From: Gremmenia infestans
Lineage: Eukaryota; Ascomycota; Leotiomycetes; Helotiales; Hamatocanthoscyphaceae
Assembly (NCBI GenBank): GCA_032629725.1
Contig: JAFEVB010000002.1
Span: 3,658,001-3,722,000 of the forward strand
DNA: 64,000 nucleotides
Direction of reading: 5' to 3'
Shown here: positions 12,142 through 22,400 of the stretch, one piece after another
Layout of the letters: each line of letters begins with the position of its first letter
Position numbering within the stretch: position 1 is the first letter of the stretch
Made by a program: the position numbers and the translations under genes
The notes under the pieces: model-generated
Databases searched by the model: none
Seen by the model: the letters and a program-made list of their open reading frames with translations, nothing else
What the model was told of the DNA's origin: nothing

Positions 12142-12206
12142 CTCTACGTCGGAGAAAACATTGTCGGAATAGAGATCACGTGAAGTTAAGAACACTATAA
12201 TTTTAG
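12142..12206 (+). repeat. Left terminal inverted repeat of the DNA transposon
   Basis: 65 bp that match the reverse complement of 15407-15471 imperfectly. Conserved blocks are CTCTACGTCGGAGAAAA, TTGTCGGAATAGA, TCACGTG and ATTTTAG. Confidence 0.85.
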
Positions 12207-12386
12207 AGTCTAATAGCATTACTTTTTTATTACTTTTCTATTAATATCTCTATAACTATACCTCTAATTTAGTTAGGAAGATGCGCATTTTAACTGCATA
12301 CACTTTCTTTAGATCTTCTACTATCTAAACAAGGGAACTAGCTACTTGATACCCCCTATAGAAGCTTAATTTAGGCTTGCCATCTT

Positions 12387-12470
12387 ATGGCTAAAGCTTA
12401 TAGCGCTAAACCTAGCGCTGCAGAGATAAAAGAAGCTATTAAGAAGGTCTTTAGCATAGGAGAGTAAAGA
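12387..12470 (+). pseudogene. Transposase 5' fragment (Tc1/mariner-like)
   Basis: An open stretch starting MAKAYSAKPSAAEIKEAIKK lies 180 bp inside the left TIR. It looks like the start of a helix-turn-helix DNA-binding domain. It reaches a TAA at 12464 and is then cut by the left LTR of the inserted retrotransposon. The matching 3' part resumes at 14911. Assignment to this transposase is inferred from position and strand. Confidence 0.55.
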
Positions 12471-12681
12471 TGTCAGGAACCTGACATGATGTGAAAAGGA
12501 GATCACGTGACTAATCATATGACCTGTATTTTGAGTGAAAGTCATATGACTGCCAAGGCTTGGTGTGGCGCTAAGAAGTGAAACTATATAAAGGGGCTTC
12601 CACCTCTCTCACTTAGCTCTCTAGATGTTATAATACTATTAATTCTAGTATCTACTTTATTCTACTTATTAGTTCCTTATA
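12471..12681 (+). repeat. Element D left LTR
   Basis: 211 bp. It keeps many CpA and TpG dinucleotides, unlike the right copy, so RIP has barely touched it. Confidence 0.8.
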
Positions 12682-13907
12682 TAATAATATCTCTACCTTT
12701 TAAAGAAGTAGGCCGTTATAGTAATAAAGTAAAAGCAGATATAAATTAGATCTAGTAGAGGATTTTTCACTTTAGATAAAAAGACCTCTTTTCTACTATA
12801 AAAATAATAAATATATAAAGCTAGTAGAGCTAGCAGAGAGAGAGAAAGAGCAAAAGACTAGATAAGAGAAAGAAGAAAAAAACTGCCCTTTTTATACCTT
12901 AGTAGATATAGATCCTCTAGCTATCTACTAATCTAGATATAGCTAGATAAAGCAGATAAAGTTTAACTTTTTTATAAAGGTCTAAAAAGTAGTATAAAGG
13001 CAATTTAGATAAAGAATAGATATAGTATAAAAGAAGGCTACTACTACTACTATAGAAGCTACTACTACTATCTAATTTAGATATATATTATAGAAAAACG
13101 CTTATAGAAGCTAAGCTATTTATAGAGAAAGTAGTAAGAATCTTTTACTAGAATAATAGATAGTTTTTTTTATATAGATTAGAATAAGATTACCTACTAT
13201 CTTCTATCTTTTATAAAGAGACCTATATAGCTATAGAATATAGATAAAAAGAAGAAAGTCTCTTTTACTTAGAATAACTTTATAGCTTAGATAAAAGATG
13301 CAATTAAGAACTTTATATTATAGCGATTTAATATAGCAAAAGAGTATAAGGCCTGCTAGTAGAGATACGGATCTATATTTAGTAAAGTAGAAAAAAAGAT
13401 AGTATCTTTATATAAAAGTATAAACGATTTTATAAATAAGCTAGCTTTTTTAGAATAAAAGCTAGGATATAATTAAGATAGTAATACTAGAAAAGCAAAT
13501 ACCTTTTTTTTAAAGCTATCTTATAAATTATAATATAAGCTTCTATAGTAGATAAACCTTTTTATAACTTGCGCTACTATATTACGCGCAGTCTAATATA
13601 TAAAGTAAGCGCTAAGGCAAAATAAGCATATCCGCGCCTCTAGTTTATATCTATCTAGGCGCTAATAAGCCTCTAAATCCCTAAGCCTAAGGTAAAGCAA
13701 AAAAGAAAAAGAAGCTAAGAGAAGCTATACTATAGCTATAGATAGACCGGATATACGCTATGCTACTACTTTAAGATACGGTATTTTAAATGCTAAAGCA
13801 AAGGTTATTTTACTAAGAACTACTTAAAATAGCTTAAATATAATATGTTTTCTATCTATTTCTAGTCTAAAGAGCTTTTAAAAGAGAAGTTGCTAGAGAG
13901 CATATAT

Positions 13908-14065
13908 AAGATACTAGTAACTAGATAGTTTAAGAATATACTAGAATACTATCTAAGAATATACTAGACTGCTTAAGAATATTAAGAAGATACTAGTAAC
14001 TAGATAGTTTAAGAATATACTAGAATACTATCTAAGAATATACTAGACTGCTTAAGAATATTAAG
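13908..14065 (+). repeat. 79-bp tandem duplication (two copies)
   Basis: Positions 13908-13986 and 13987-14065 appear identical on reading. Each copy itself holds two related segments built on AAGAATATACTAGA. The copies share the same mutated bases, so the duplication is probably younger than the RIP. Confidence 0.85.
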
Positions 14066-14699
14066 TAAAAAGTGGTAATATATAACTATTTTAGCTAGCT
14101 ATAAGTAAAGTAGAGCTTATCTAAAAGTAGGATATAAATACTAAAGAATATCTTAATTAAAGTATTATATAGAAAAAGTAAGAGAAAAAAAGTAGTATAT
14201 ATAAGAAAGTGTAATATAGCTGAAATGCAGCTAAATTAAGACTAAAGTAGAGATATAACTTTAATTTTTATATAATATAAGCTAATTGCAATCTAGAGAC
14301 TAGATCTAAAAAGAGAGGTAGTATTAGATAAGTAGCGGATAGCATATAGATATATAGTAGATATATACTAAAAATAATTTAAGTACAGCTTAAAAAACGG
14401 TTTTTATAGTTCTAAAATAAAGTATATAGATAGTATATAGATATATAGCAGATATATAGCAGATAATCTAGTAAAGAAGATTTTATAACCTAAAAATAAA
14501 GTATACTTAGAAGCTATATAGAGCAATTTAGAGGCCTTATACTAAGCTATGCTTCCTAGGTTTTTCCTATAAGGTTTTCTAGGTTTATTATAGCCTTAGT
14601 AGCTTATATATAAAGTGATATAGAGGTAATATAGAGGGTATATAAGAGTTGTATAAAAGCTAGATGCTCTAGAGGACCAGGTTCTAAAGAAGGGAGTTA

Positions 14700-14910
14700 T
14701 ATTAAAAACCTAATATAATATAAAAAAGAGATTATATAACTAGTTATATAACCTGGATTTTAAGTAAAAGTTATATAACTACTAAGGCTTAGTATAGCGC
14801 TAAGAAGTGAAACTGTATAAAAAGGCTTCTACCTCTCTTACTTAGCTTTCTAGATGTTATAATACCATCGATTCTAGTATTTACTTCACTCTACTTATTA
14901 GTTTTTTACA
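14700..14910 (+). repeat. Element D right LTR
   Basis: 211 bp. It aligns end to end with 12471-12681; most differences are C-to-T or G-to-A in this copy, the RIP pattern. A few go the other way (for instance ACCATCGATTC here against ACTATTAATTC in the left copy). Confidence 0.8.
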
Positions 14911-15406
14911 AAGGTAAAAGCGAGGGAAGATAAGCATCTAGAGCTTTTAAATGTTTTTATAGTTATTAGATATAATTATTAGCGCGTAATACCTTATAAG
15001 ATAGGCAATTTAGTAGGCAAGATAACTATAGAGGCTTATATAAAGCAAATACTACCTATATTACTTCTAGATCTTTAGAAAAAGGGGCTAGTTTTAGTCT
15101 AAGATGCAGATTTAGCATATATAAGTAATAAGGTAGCAGATTAGGCAAAGAAGCATAAGATGCCTCTTATTACTCTTCCTAGAGTATCTCTAGACCTCTC
15201 TATTATAAAGCCTATAGCTAATCTAGTAAAAAGGTTATTTTATAGTTAGAAGTGCTCTATAGAGAAAAGCGCTATAGCATAGTTTATAGAGGTTTAGGAC
15301 TAAGAAATAAGCTAGAATATAATCTAATATTTGTATAATAAGTATATAAAAAGGCTATATAATTGTATTAGGGCAAGAGGCCAAATGATAAAGTATTAAG
15401 GAGGTA
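14911..15406 (+). pseudogene. Transposase 3' fragment with DDE-type motifs (Tc1/mariner-like)
   Basis: Reading through stop codons, the plus strand gives a run resembling the C-terminal half of a Tc1/mariner-type transposase. AYIKQILPILLLDL is followed by an aspartate-containing block near 15110, then KKHKMPLITLPRVS and LDLSIIKPIANLVKRLF, where the family has the P-D-L-x-P-I-E catalytic signature. The glutamate is replaced by lysine (GAG to AAG), a G-to-A change. Several TAG codons sit where tryptophan or glutamine is expected. The fragment ends just before the right TIR. It is clearly inactive. Confidence 0.7.
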
Positions 15407-15471
15407 CTAAAATTATTATGTTCTAACTACACGTGACTTTCTATTCCGACAACTTTTTCTCCGACGTAGAG
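15407..15471 (-). repeat. Right terminal inverted repeat of the DNA transposon
   Basis: Inverted partner of 12142-12206. It ends CCGACGTAGAG and is followed by CCCCG. Confidence 0.85.
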
Positions 15472-15476
15472 CCCCG

Positions 15477-16119
15477 CTACCCGCTTACCTAGGTAGCCTC
15501 CAGGGATATGGCTGATCAACTTGATATTAAGCAATATCACATAGACTTTTTATATAGCACATCTTATTCCTCTTTTTGTTCTGGGTTTTCTATATAGTAC
15601 CTCTTTCTATGTTGCATTTAGTTAAAACATTTTATTTGTTCCAGATTACCATCCTCATGCTAAAACGACTTTAGAAAGTTTTATGAGTCGGAGAAGCTAC
15701 TACACATCACCTCAAGCAACAAGCAGTCATCGTTGCATTCGTAGAAATTTTTTAATTCCTTCATCCATTCCCTCTTAACTCCATCAGCTGAGTCAACTTA
15801 TACTTGGCAATTCTTTTAACTCCTTGAATCCGGTACCGGCGATATTACTTGACTTGTCTGGGGTTCGGGCAACCTTAAATACGCCCCGATACGGAATGGG
15901 AACAACCTTTATCCGGCGGGGTAGGTAAGGTATTGTCAATATAACTTACTTTATGCAAGTCTCTCCCTTCATGCACCCACATCCACATCCTCTCAGCTTC
16001 AACTTAATCCAAACAAGGTTCGGAATACTCAATCTTCCCACAACTGCCCCAAGGAAGATGAGAACTTCCTCTTCAATCTTTCCAAATCAACCTCAACTAT
16101 ACCCATACTCACACCACTC
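15477..16119. other. Intergenic: upstream region of the cyclodeaminase-like gene
   Basis: Composition returns to normal and the last 150 bp are pyrimidine-rich, as in fungal leaders. No gene is seen. Confidence 0.5.
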
Positions 16120-18019
16120 ATGAATCACACTACCAAAATGCCTCTCACCATTCTAAGTAACAAGAACATCCAGCATCTCCTGCTTGATCTCCGCAAAGAA
16201 GATCTATACCAGATGATGGAGCGACTCCGCGAAGCTCTGGATGAATATTCCCTCAGCAAGACCAAAGATGGTTGTTCGGCCGACAACCAGCCAGAGCCAA
16301 CATCTGTTGAGAGTTCTCATGGTACTGCTACTCGCTTCACACCTGCTACAAGCTCCACTTATCTTGGGATGAAAGGTGAGTGCGCGTAAAAGTCTTACAT
16401 AAGAGATTGATTGAGAGAATACTGATAAATCACTAGTTGTTACGCAGGCAACTGTTACGGTTCCCGAGGAGAGCAGCAGTGAGACTCTTGACCGTGAATC
16501 TGAGGAGGCGATGGTTTCCAGTCCAGAAAATAACCCCCGTGGTGCTCTCCTGATTGTAAGTAAGCCAAGACGAGCCAAGCCAAGCCAAGGGGAGCCGGTC
16601 ATATTCTCATCATATAGCAGCCCGATTTATTCCGACTTCACCTTCCCCCTCCCTCAAATCACATGACAAAACCATGTCTAATTCTCCTCACAGATGTCCA
16701 ACACAAGTGAACCCATAGGAATAATCAACGCCCAAGAGTTCACCGCCTTCCGCACAGCTCTCACCAGCTCTCTCCTGCTTTTGCACCGCCGTAGAGTGAA
16801 AACCCTGACCGTCTTCGGCACCGGCAAACAAGCCTTCTGGCACGTCCGTCTCGCACTCTGCTTGCACGGCCACACCATCAAAAACGTGCATTTCATCAAC
16901 CGCGATTTCAGCGAAAACGCCATATCCATCCTGAGAAACTTCTACAGATACGACCCGCTTGTGCGCGAGCGCGAGGGCTGGCCGAGTACGAGTTTCTCGC
17001 TGCTAACGCCGTACTACGAGGAGTATCGACGCATGATTATCAAGCAGGTCAGAGATGCAGATATTATTTACTGTACGACGCCGAGTATGGATCCCCTGTT
17101 TGATCATAGGATCTTGACGGAGACGCAGGGGAGGCAGAGGGGGAGGTTGATTGTTGCGGTGGGGAGTTATAAGGATAGCATGATTGAGGTTCCGAAGGAG
17201 GTTATCCATCAGGCTGTTAAGAGACATGGTGCGGGACATCATTTGCACAAACATGCTGAGGAGGGCGGGGTGATTGTTGTTGATACGTTGGCTTGTCTTA
17301 CGGATACGGGGGAGTTGACGCAGGCGAAGGTGGGTGAGACGGAGGTTGTGGAGTTGGGTGAGCTGGTAATGCTAGAGCGTCTTGCGCCTGGTGCCGAGGA
17401 AAATTCAAATTCATCTATGAGTGATGAGGCTTCACCACGCTCTTCATTCGAGGGCTTGTCCATGAGAACCATATTCCCACCTTCAGTCAGTAAGACAGAT
17501 TCCCCGTCCGAAGAACGCCATGGTCTGTCGCATATCTTCCCATCCCATCGACCTCGCCACCTTCCTTCCATCTTTCACAGAAGAAAGGACTCGCGAAGCT
17601 CGGAGAAAGACATGCTGGCTACCTCTCCCGAAAACTCACAGCCTCGACGTTCACGTTCCAGCATTTCCTCACCACACTCCCCACCACATCCCCAATCACA
17701 CCCACAGCCTCAACATTCCGACTCCCTACAATCGAACCGCACCGGCTCCTCAACCAACTTTAAGCCTCCTATCTCACACCGCAGTAGTAGCGGCATCTCG
17801 CACAGCCCTACCCAGGATACCCTCACCAGCAGCAAGCAGCAGCGTAAGAAAACCCACAAGCCGCAAAACGCAAAAGAAGACGATCTATGTCGGTGGCTTA
17901 CCAAGGGTAATGTGATTTATAAAAGTATCGGCGTCGGACTTGTTGATTTGGTCATTGGGACGGAATTGATTAATATGGCGAGGGAAGAGGGCGTTGGTGT
18001 TACCATGCAACATTTCTGA
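16120..18019 (+). CDS. Ornithine cyclodeaminase/mu-crystallin family protein with a long disordered insert
   Basis: Family members are NAD(P)-dependent cyclodeaminases, ketimine reductases or amino-acid dehydrogenases; the reaction here is unknown. Three exons are inferred: 16120-16375, 16437-16555 and 16694-18019, in continuous phase, giving 566 residues (560 if the ATG at 16138 is used). The N-terminus MPLTILSNKNIQHLLLDLR and the Rossmann loop TLTVFGTGKQAFWHVRLAL with the partner block VKNVHFINRD-like are family hallmarks, as is the C-terminal GNVIYKSIGVGLVDLVIGTE. About 160-170 residues rich in Ser, Pro, His and Arg (genomic about 17395-17880) are inserted between the dinucleotide fold and the last conserved block. 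That makes the protein far longer than the usual 320-380. The insert is in frame, so it is probably a real disordered region. Confidence 0.85.
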
Positions 18020-19294
18020 AAGATAGGGATGAGTAATAGGAACGGGGCAACTGAAGGCAGGAGGCAAGCAAGCGTGATTTTGGAATGATAGATACCCAAC
18101 GGCGTTATAATAGATGGATAGTTGGATAGGAACCATTAGATCAGGAATTAATACTCGAAATACCGTATTGTAGTGTGTTGGGCATATGAATCGTAATTCA
18201 ACTAAATGAATAAATAAACCTGTAACTACCGCGCATTACTCGCATTACCAACTCCTTCCCTATATACAGTCCTAGCTAGCGTCTGCTACCCACAGCCATC
18301 CAAGCATGACTAGTAGCTGCCCCAGAAATAATCTATCATGCTATGGACCAGCTCGCTTAGAAATGAGGTCGGTGTTCTTGAGGTTATTCCCAACTTCCTA
18401 CCTCTGCACTTCTAAGCTTTTTTCTTCGCAGTAATCTTCGTCAATAGACCCTTATGTGGATGCTCTACCGGGCCGTTTCAACACCCTTTTAAGCGTCCCA
18501 GTCGGCGTTAGAATCCCATGTCGCTGCTCTCGTTATAAGCTGCATTGTCACTCCCTTGGTGCGAAGATTCGGGCTCATAAAACCCCAAGGGTCTCCGGAT
18601 GGGTTTCCAGTGTGGACGCTCGTGAAGCTCCTTGTGTATGTCGCCCCTAAGAAGTTCTAAATCTCCAGATTGCGTGGTACTCATCTCGTCGTCTCCAGAA
18701 CACGCAGTCTTCCTAACAAATGTAGTAGATGATCAAATAATATAAAAGGCTATTGAGATGGTTTGGTAAATAGTAAGATTATATAATGCTATCAACTTTT
18801 ATTATCCACGAGTAATGTTTATCAACTTGCTATAAGCAATATAGTAGACAGGTAATCAGAAATGTATAGACAGATGCGTCATAGGAAATGTCTGATTGTA
18901 GATTTTAATTTACGAAGGAAGAATGGGCAAGTCTTGGCATATCTCAAGAAGGCGGGGTATATGCCAAAATAAGCAAAAAGGTGAATAAATGCAAAAATCC
19001 CGCGCCTCTGGCCTGGTTGGCTCTACTATGCACCTCTTGTTAATCCTCTTAACCGGGCTCGTGGGCATACTGAAAAGGCGGGGGGCAACCGAACTTGAAG
19101 GACCTTAAGGTATAGAGTAGTAGCAATGAGCTTGGCTTTTTTTTCTTTCGAATTTGTAAGTGCCATTCCGCTCTAGTATTACTAATGTGATTAGTATCTA
19201 TACTATATAGAGCTTATCTTTTTTTTCGTTCTTATAAATGAATTTTAAAGTGCATATTAAGTGGATATTAGTTAATATAAATAATAAAGATATA
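18020..19294. other. Intergenic: gene 3' flank grading into the repeat island
   Basis: Normal composition up to about 18720, then increasingly AT-rich to the edge of element A. No gene or RNA recognised. Confidence 0.5.
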
Positions 19295-19490
19295 TATATT
19301 AGAATAATAGTCTAGGATCCCGACCTTTCTAGTTATATGATCTTATATAGCTTAGTTAGCAAAGAGGCATCACCTTTTCGTATCTATAATACTACTATAA
19401 ATAGTATATATTATTAACCAAAATACTAGAATTGAGTCTACTATATAGTATAGCAAAAGTGATTATATATTAATACCTATAATACTAATA
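19295..19490 (+). repeat. Element A left LTR
   Basis: 196 bp, from TATATTAGAATAATAG to ATACTAATA. It aligns without gaps to 39265-39460, with mostly C/T and G/A differences. Confidence 0.85.
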
Positions 19491-22400
19491 CTAATTAGTA
19501 ATTAATCTTATAGTTAGTTATAAAGTAGTAAGGTCTTAAAAAAAAATAAAGAAGATAGTAGTTATATATATAGAAAGGTTCTACTACTAGTTTTCCTATA
19601 CTAGAAAATAGTAATAATAAGATCTAAAGGACGCGCTAGGTATATAAAGAGGTTCTATAAATCTAATAGATATCTTAGAATCCTATTTAAAGGCTTCTAG
19701 GCATATAGAGAGGTCCTAAAGCCTATATCTACTATATAGAATAAATAAAGCTTATAAATTATTTAAAGTATATATAGAGAAGTATATTAAATAAGATAAT
19801 AAAAGTATTAAAAATATATATAAATATATTAGAATTAAGATAAATTCTATAAAGCTATAGGACCTAAGAAATAACTTTAAACTACTAATAAAATAGTATA
19901 GTTAAAATAAAGCGAAAGTGTAAATATACTAGAAATATATTTAAATCTAAATATAATAATATTAGATTAGAAGAAAAAAAGCGCTATAAAGTATTAAGCA
20001 CCTTTTAATACTTTATAGTATAAAGAAGAATTTAATAATAATAACTTAAAGAATAATATAATAAAGTACTTACTTAAATTTTAAGATTATATTAACCTAT
20101 AAATATAAAAATACAAATTTATAAATTTTAACCTAAAGAAAAACTAGTTAAGAAAAAAAGTTATAGGATATATAGTCTATAAGTTAATAATATAGATAAT
20201 TAGAAAATACTTTAATAAAATACTATAGAAAAACTATAAAGATAACTTTTATAAATAAAGCATAATAGTATTTAAAATCGTATATTCTATAGTATTAAAA
20301 GTATTTAAAAGAACGCTTTAATAAAATAGGATCTATATACTAACTGCCTTTTAGTAAAATGAAATCCTATATTAACTTAAAGTATTATAAAAGCTAGATA
20401 AACTGCTAGAATAGATACTAGAACTAGTAGTAGAATAGCTAAAAAGAAGTAGACTATTCTTCTTAAGATATAACCTAGTAAATAGTATTTATAATACTTT
20501 TTCTATAATTAATAAAGTAAGTAAAAGTTATTTATTAATACTATAAATACTTATACTAGTAGAAGCAAAAGTTAAAAAAAGGAAAGGTTTAATTAAAAGT
20601 ATAAATATAACTTAAAACTCTAATTCTAAATAGATTATTAATAATACTACTTATCTATTAATAAAGCTAATAGAGAAGCAAGCTGTTAAAGCTATATTAA
20701 ATACTATAAGTTTTATAGATACTATAGAAAAGTAATAAGAGAAAAAAGAAAAACTTTATAATTAATTTTATTAAAGTAAAAAGCTACTAAATAACTAATA
20801 AAATAACTAATAACCTGAAACTAATAGTAGATAAAAACCTAATAGTAATATAAATCTATAAGATAATATAATATTATAATACTAAACTTAATATACTTAT
20901 TTATAACCTTTATCTTAAAATAATCTAAATAATAGATACTTATCTTTATCTTTATAATAAAGAGCTATATAAATATATTATAATAGAGAATTATAGATAG
21001 AAATGTTTAGCTACTAAAATCTAAAGATAGAAGAAGATATTTTTATATCTAGTAAAAATATTATAAAATAGCTAGTTAATCTAGTAAAGGTTTATAATAA
21101 TAGAAAAAGATATAAAAAAGAATTATATAATATACTAAATAAAAAGCTTAATATCTTCTATAAATATTATAATAATATTAGTCTATTAAATATAAAGTTT
21201 TATTAAGCTTTTATTATAATACTAAAAGATAAAGCTTTTAAATATTATTATAATTTGCTAGCAAATTAGAATATAATATTTGCTTAGATAATTATATAAA
21301 TAAAATTGCAATTTAAAATATAAGAAAATAAATAGCTCTATTTAGCTAAATAGAAAGAAACTATACTTAAATAAGTTATTTAGAAAAACCTTTCTCTACT
21401 AATTGCAGATACTTTTAAAAAGCTTTTCTAAAGACTAGAGCAAATATAAAATAGTCTTAGAAAAGATAATAAGATATATAACCTCTAAAATTAACTAATT
21501 TTAATATATAGAGATATTAAAAAGTATAAACTTTATTTATTTAACTTTATAAATATATATAAAAAAGTATATATATAATTAAAAGCTATAATAGATATAT
21601 CTTTATAATCTATAAAATTAGTAATCTAATTATAGTAATAATAATAGTAGTAATTTATTATAAATAAAGATATATATAAGTATAACTATATTAACTAAAG
21701 TTATAGTAAATAAGATAGTTTATAAAAGAATTTAGAAGTATTAAGAGGCATATAGAGATACCTAAATTAATATCGTTTTAGTTAATTAAAACCTCTATAA
21801 AGGCTATTATAATAGAAAAAGTGCTATATATATTAGAAAAAAAGATACTAGTTAATATTATATTTAGTAGAGAAATAAAAAGCTATATTTATAAAGTTTA
21901 AGGCTAAAACCTATAATTTAAGAGTAATAGTCTTAAAATATAATATATTTCTAGCTAAAGTTAAAGAAGTATTAGAGCTAGAAAGCTCTAATAATAATAA
22001 TAAAAGCATATATATATAATATATAGCTAATAAAAAAGAAGATAGTAATAATAATAGAAGTAATAGTAATAAAAATACTAGTTTAGAAGCGTTTTTTATA
22101 GGATTTAGTAAAGTAAATAGTAAAGATATAATAGCTATATTAGCTAACTAATTAGCTAAGTATATATTTATATAAGCTAATTTCTTTATATATAAAAATC
22201 TTTCTAAAGTATATAAATTAGATAAATAAATAGTAAAAGAGAAAATTTCTTCTATAGAAAAGATACTAGCGCTAAATCTAATTTCTTCTATAGAGGAAGC
22301 ATTAGCGCTAAATCCTTATTAGGCACTAAAGGTACTATTTAAATTATTATATAATATATTTACCTTTAAAGATAGATACTTAAAAGAGCGATTTTAAAGA

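Larger units (their letters stand above)
12471..14910 (+). mobile_element. Small LTR retrotransposon inserted in the transposase gene (element D)
   Basis: Two 211-bp direct repeats (12471-12681 and 14700-14910) enclose about 2.0 kb. They begin TGTCAGGAACC and TATTAAAAACC, and end TTCCTTATA and TTTTTTACA, which fits TG..CA ends after C-to-T and G-to-A change. The interior is badly mutated. A zinc-knuckle-like cysteine pattern near 13750-13800 on the plus strand hints at gag. At 2.4 kb it is too short for a full gag-pol, so it is deleted or non-autonomous. No clear target duplication is visible (AAAGA before, AAGGT after), in line with the transposase sequence missing at the junction. Confidence 0.75.
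12142..15471 (+). mobile_element. Tc1/mariner-like DNA transposon, interrupted and RIP-mutated
   Basis: Two 65-bp terminal inverted repeats bound the element. The left begins CTCTACGTCGGAGAAAA and the right is its imperfect reverse complement. Both ends are flanked by CCCCG in direct orientation (12137-12141 and 15472-15476), with TA dinucleotides just outside (12135 and 15478). The interior holds the two ends of a DDE transposase gene on the plus strand, separated by an inserted LTR retrotransposon. About 460 bp of the expected middle of the transposase gene is missing. Tc1/mariner elements normally duplicate TA, so either the TA pair or the 5-bp CCCCG could be the target duplication. Confidence 0.75.

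Noticed and set aside
12142..15471. The whole interval as a single LTR retrotransposon
   Set aside because: The outer ends are inverted, not direct, repeats, and the outer coding remains are of a DDE transposase; only the inner 211-bp repeats are LTRs.
18456..18650. 64-codon open frame after the cyclodeaminase-like gene
   Set aside because: Arg/Cys/Ser-rich chance frame with no splice partner or motif.
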